Shown: positions 62,363 through 64,000 of the stretch, piece by piece
How the letters are laid out: every line of letters starts with the position of its first letter
Numbering within the stretch: position 1 is the first letter of the stretch
From: Flavisolibacter ginsengisoli DSM 18119
GTDB lineage: Bacteria; Bacteroidota; Bacteroidia; Chitinophagales; Chitinophagaceae
DNA: 64,000 bases
Direction: 5' to 3'
Assembly: GCF_900129295.1 (NCBI RefSeq)
Contig: NZ_FQUU01000018.1
Location: 30,517 to 94,516 of the forward strand
Notes under the pieces: generated by a model
What the model was told of the DNA's origin: nothing
What the model saw: the letters and a program-made list of their open reading frames with translations, nothing else
Database searches by the model: none
Position numbers and translations under genes: made by a program

Positions 62363-62605
62363 ATGGAAAAGGATCTTTCTCACCTGGACTTAGTGTCCTT
62401 ATTAGATCTGTATAATACTGAGTTGGAAAGCCTGAACAAGAGGTTGCTGTCCGGCGAAAGCTGGGAGGCAGTATCCGACCAGCGTAAGATTGTAACCAGG
62501 CTGGCTTCTATTATACACAAGAAAGAACCCCACCTGGATCTTTTGAAATTAAATGTTCCGGGAGAATTGCAACCTGGAAGCCAGCCCTCCAAAACAGAAA
62601 GTTAG
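62363..62605 (+). CDS. Small hypothetical protein
   Basis: The 80-residue product (MEKDLSHLDLVSLLDLYNTE) is mostly helical (LVSLLDLYNTELESLNKRLLSG, VSDQRKIVTRLASIIHKK) with a short charged tail. No domain is recognised. It has its own terminator upstream and a candidate promoter, and precedes the rRNA operon by 670 bp. Confidence 0.6.
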   Translation: MEKDLSHLDLVSLLDLYNTELESLNKRLLSGESWEAVSDQRKIVTRLASIIHKKEPHLDLLKLNVPGELQPGSQPSKTES

Positions 62606-62952
62606 TGGCTCAGCCATTTGTCTTTTTTTGGAGACATTATTAGCTTGTGAAGGTGAAGTCCGGTATTGTTCTTTATTTTCTGGATGTTTTAAGGCTCGGG
62701 AAATCCTGGCAAGGATGATTGGATCAGACCTGGCATGAGGCGAGCAATAATTAGCAAGTTTTTTTACAATTTAATAGTGCCGGGGGTGTTATTAGAACAG
62801 GTAGTTACTAATTAATCTTTCAGTTTTTATAAATGTCATAAAAACCCTTTCATTGAACAAGAATCGAAGATTCTGGAAGTAAATGAGATATCTTATTATA
62901 TCTCAATCGCTTGAGGAGATAATTGTTAAAATAAAATAAAAAGGAAAATAAA

Positions 62953-62983
62953 TTTGGCAGGGTAAGAAAAGCGTGTACATTTG
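62953..62983 (+). promoter_or_regulatory. Promoter of the rRNA operon
   Basis: TTTG (62953-62956), 19-bp spacer, then TACATTTG (62976-62983) matches the Bacteroidota -33/-7 consensus in full. Transcription would start near 62989, giving a 290-nt leader. Confidence 0.88.
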
Positions 62984-63128
62984 CACTCCCAATCGAAAAA
63001 AGCACGGTTGGAAAGTTCTTCGAAAAGGTAAAAAACAGGTGAGGCGATAGGGCCTTATAAGATTCGATTTCTTATCATCTGGCAGAAGTTTTCCTATATT
63101 ATTCTTTCGGGGGTAGTAGGGGTAAGCA

Positions 63129-63140
63129 AGTTCTTTGAAA
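63129..63140 (+). promoter_or_regulatory. boxA-like antitermination element in the rRNA leader
   Basis: AGTTCTTTGAAA lies in the leader about 150 bp before 16S. It resembles the boxA core (TGCTCTTTAACA) used for Nus-dependent antitermination. This is by resemblance only. Confidence 0.5.
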
Positions 63141-63279
63141 GTTTGGAAGCAACAGCAAGCGCAGGTCTCTTTTGTGAGGGATCTGCAACTCAAAAGGTAA
63201 GTCAAGCGAATAAAATTCGAAATTGACTCGTTAATTTTTCAAAATTTGAGAATTTAATAGTCAGTATCAAAACTCATTT

Positions 63280-64000
<721 letters not shown>

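Larger units (their letters stand above)
62606..63279. other. rRNA operon upstream region
   Basis: No supportable gene. It contains small dyads (TGAGATA/TATCTCA at 62884-62905; AGAATC/GATTCT near 62860-62874), the promoter at 62953-62983 and the leader with a boxA-like element at 63129-63140. Confidence 0.7.

Overview
The window looks like a chromosomal segment of a Bacteroidota bacterium, most likely family Chitinophagaceae. Supporting signs are a SusC/SusD pair with SusE-like lipoproteins, three proteins with C-terminal type IX secretion (T9SS) sorting domains, a matching promoter (TTTG, 19 bp, TANNTTTG) in front of the rRNA operon, few Shine-Dalgarno sites, several TTG/GTG starts, and the 16S rRNA 5' end at the right edge. 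The family placement is my reading of the 16S and gene style, not a search result.

Layout. 1-3900: 5' end of obg, then a DUF6970-type lipoprotein-like protein, a TPM-domain protein, a SIMPL-domain protein and a T9SS-sorted surface protein. 3900-11600: a phenylacetate (paa) cluster on the minus strand, paaE, then paaA-B-C-D-G-I-Y. It is interrupted by a plus-strand TlpA-like thioredoxin gene (between paaE and paaA) and a four-helix-bundle gene flanked by inverted short-repeat arrays (between paaG and paaI). A TVP38-type membrane protein sits between paaI and paaY. The genes paaF, paaH, paaJ, paaK and paaZ are not here. 11700-24300: a mixed housekeeping stretch with an outer-membrane beta-barrel, a PfkB kinase, a lamin-tail protein, asd, a lipoprotein, a repeat-propeller protein, SDR, DUF2461, an antibiotic-biosynthesis-type monooxygenase, a NUMOD4/HNH protein and ligA.

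24400-41100: a carbohydrate utilisation locus. It holds a secreted GH13 enzyme, a Nudix-like winged-helix regulator with a broken Nudix box, SusC, SusD, two SusE/SusF-type lipoproteins, a clan GH-A hydrolase and a large GH2-GH53 fusion. The GH53 half points to beta-1,4-galactan as the main substrate: the GH53 module would cut the backbone and the GH2 module would trim galactose. 41100-48700: short-period repeat arrays around a PKD-repeat T9SS protein, then an HD protein, an NTF2-like protein, a GH92 mannosidase and an amidase. 48700-53030: a set of poorly known genes (MerB-like, coiled coil, membrane, LamG, and a 223-aa family of unknown function).

53400-64000: a proline-rich secreted protein, a LytTR response regulator, a small membrane protein, a hybrid histidine kinase, an unknown protein, a Lys/Thr-rich secreted protein, and mprF overlapping an AcvB/VirJ-type hydrolase gene. 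That last pair puts synthesis and breakdown of lysyl-phosphatidylglycerol in one operon. The window closes with the rRNA promoter, leader and 16S gene.

The most notable regulatory find is upstream of asd (15415-15606). A 20-codon leader ORF rich in Thr and Lys codons is followed by a strong terminator. The end of the leader ORF can pair over 13 positions with the 5' arm of that terminator. This has the layout of a ribosome-stalling transcription attenuator for the aspartate amino-acid pathway. A second leader-like stretch, rich in aromatic residues and placed next to a terminator-like hairpin, precedes the small membrane protein at 54985.
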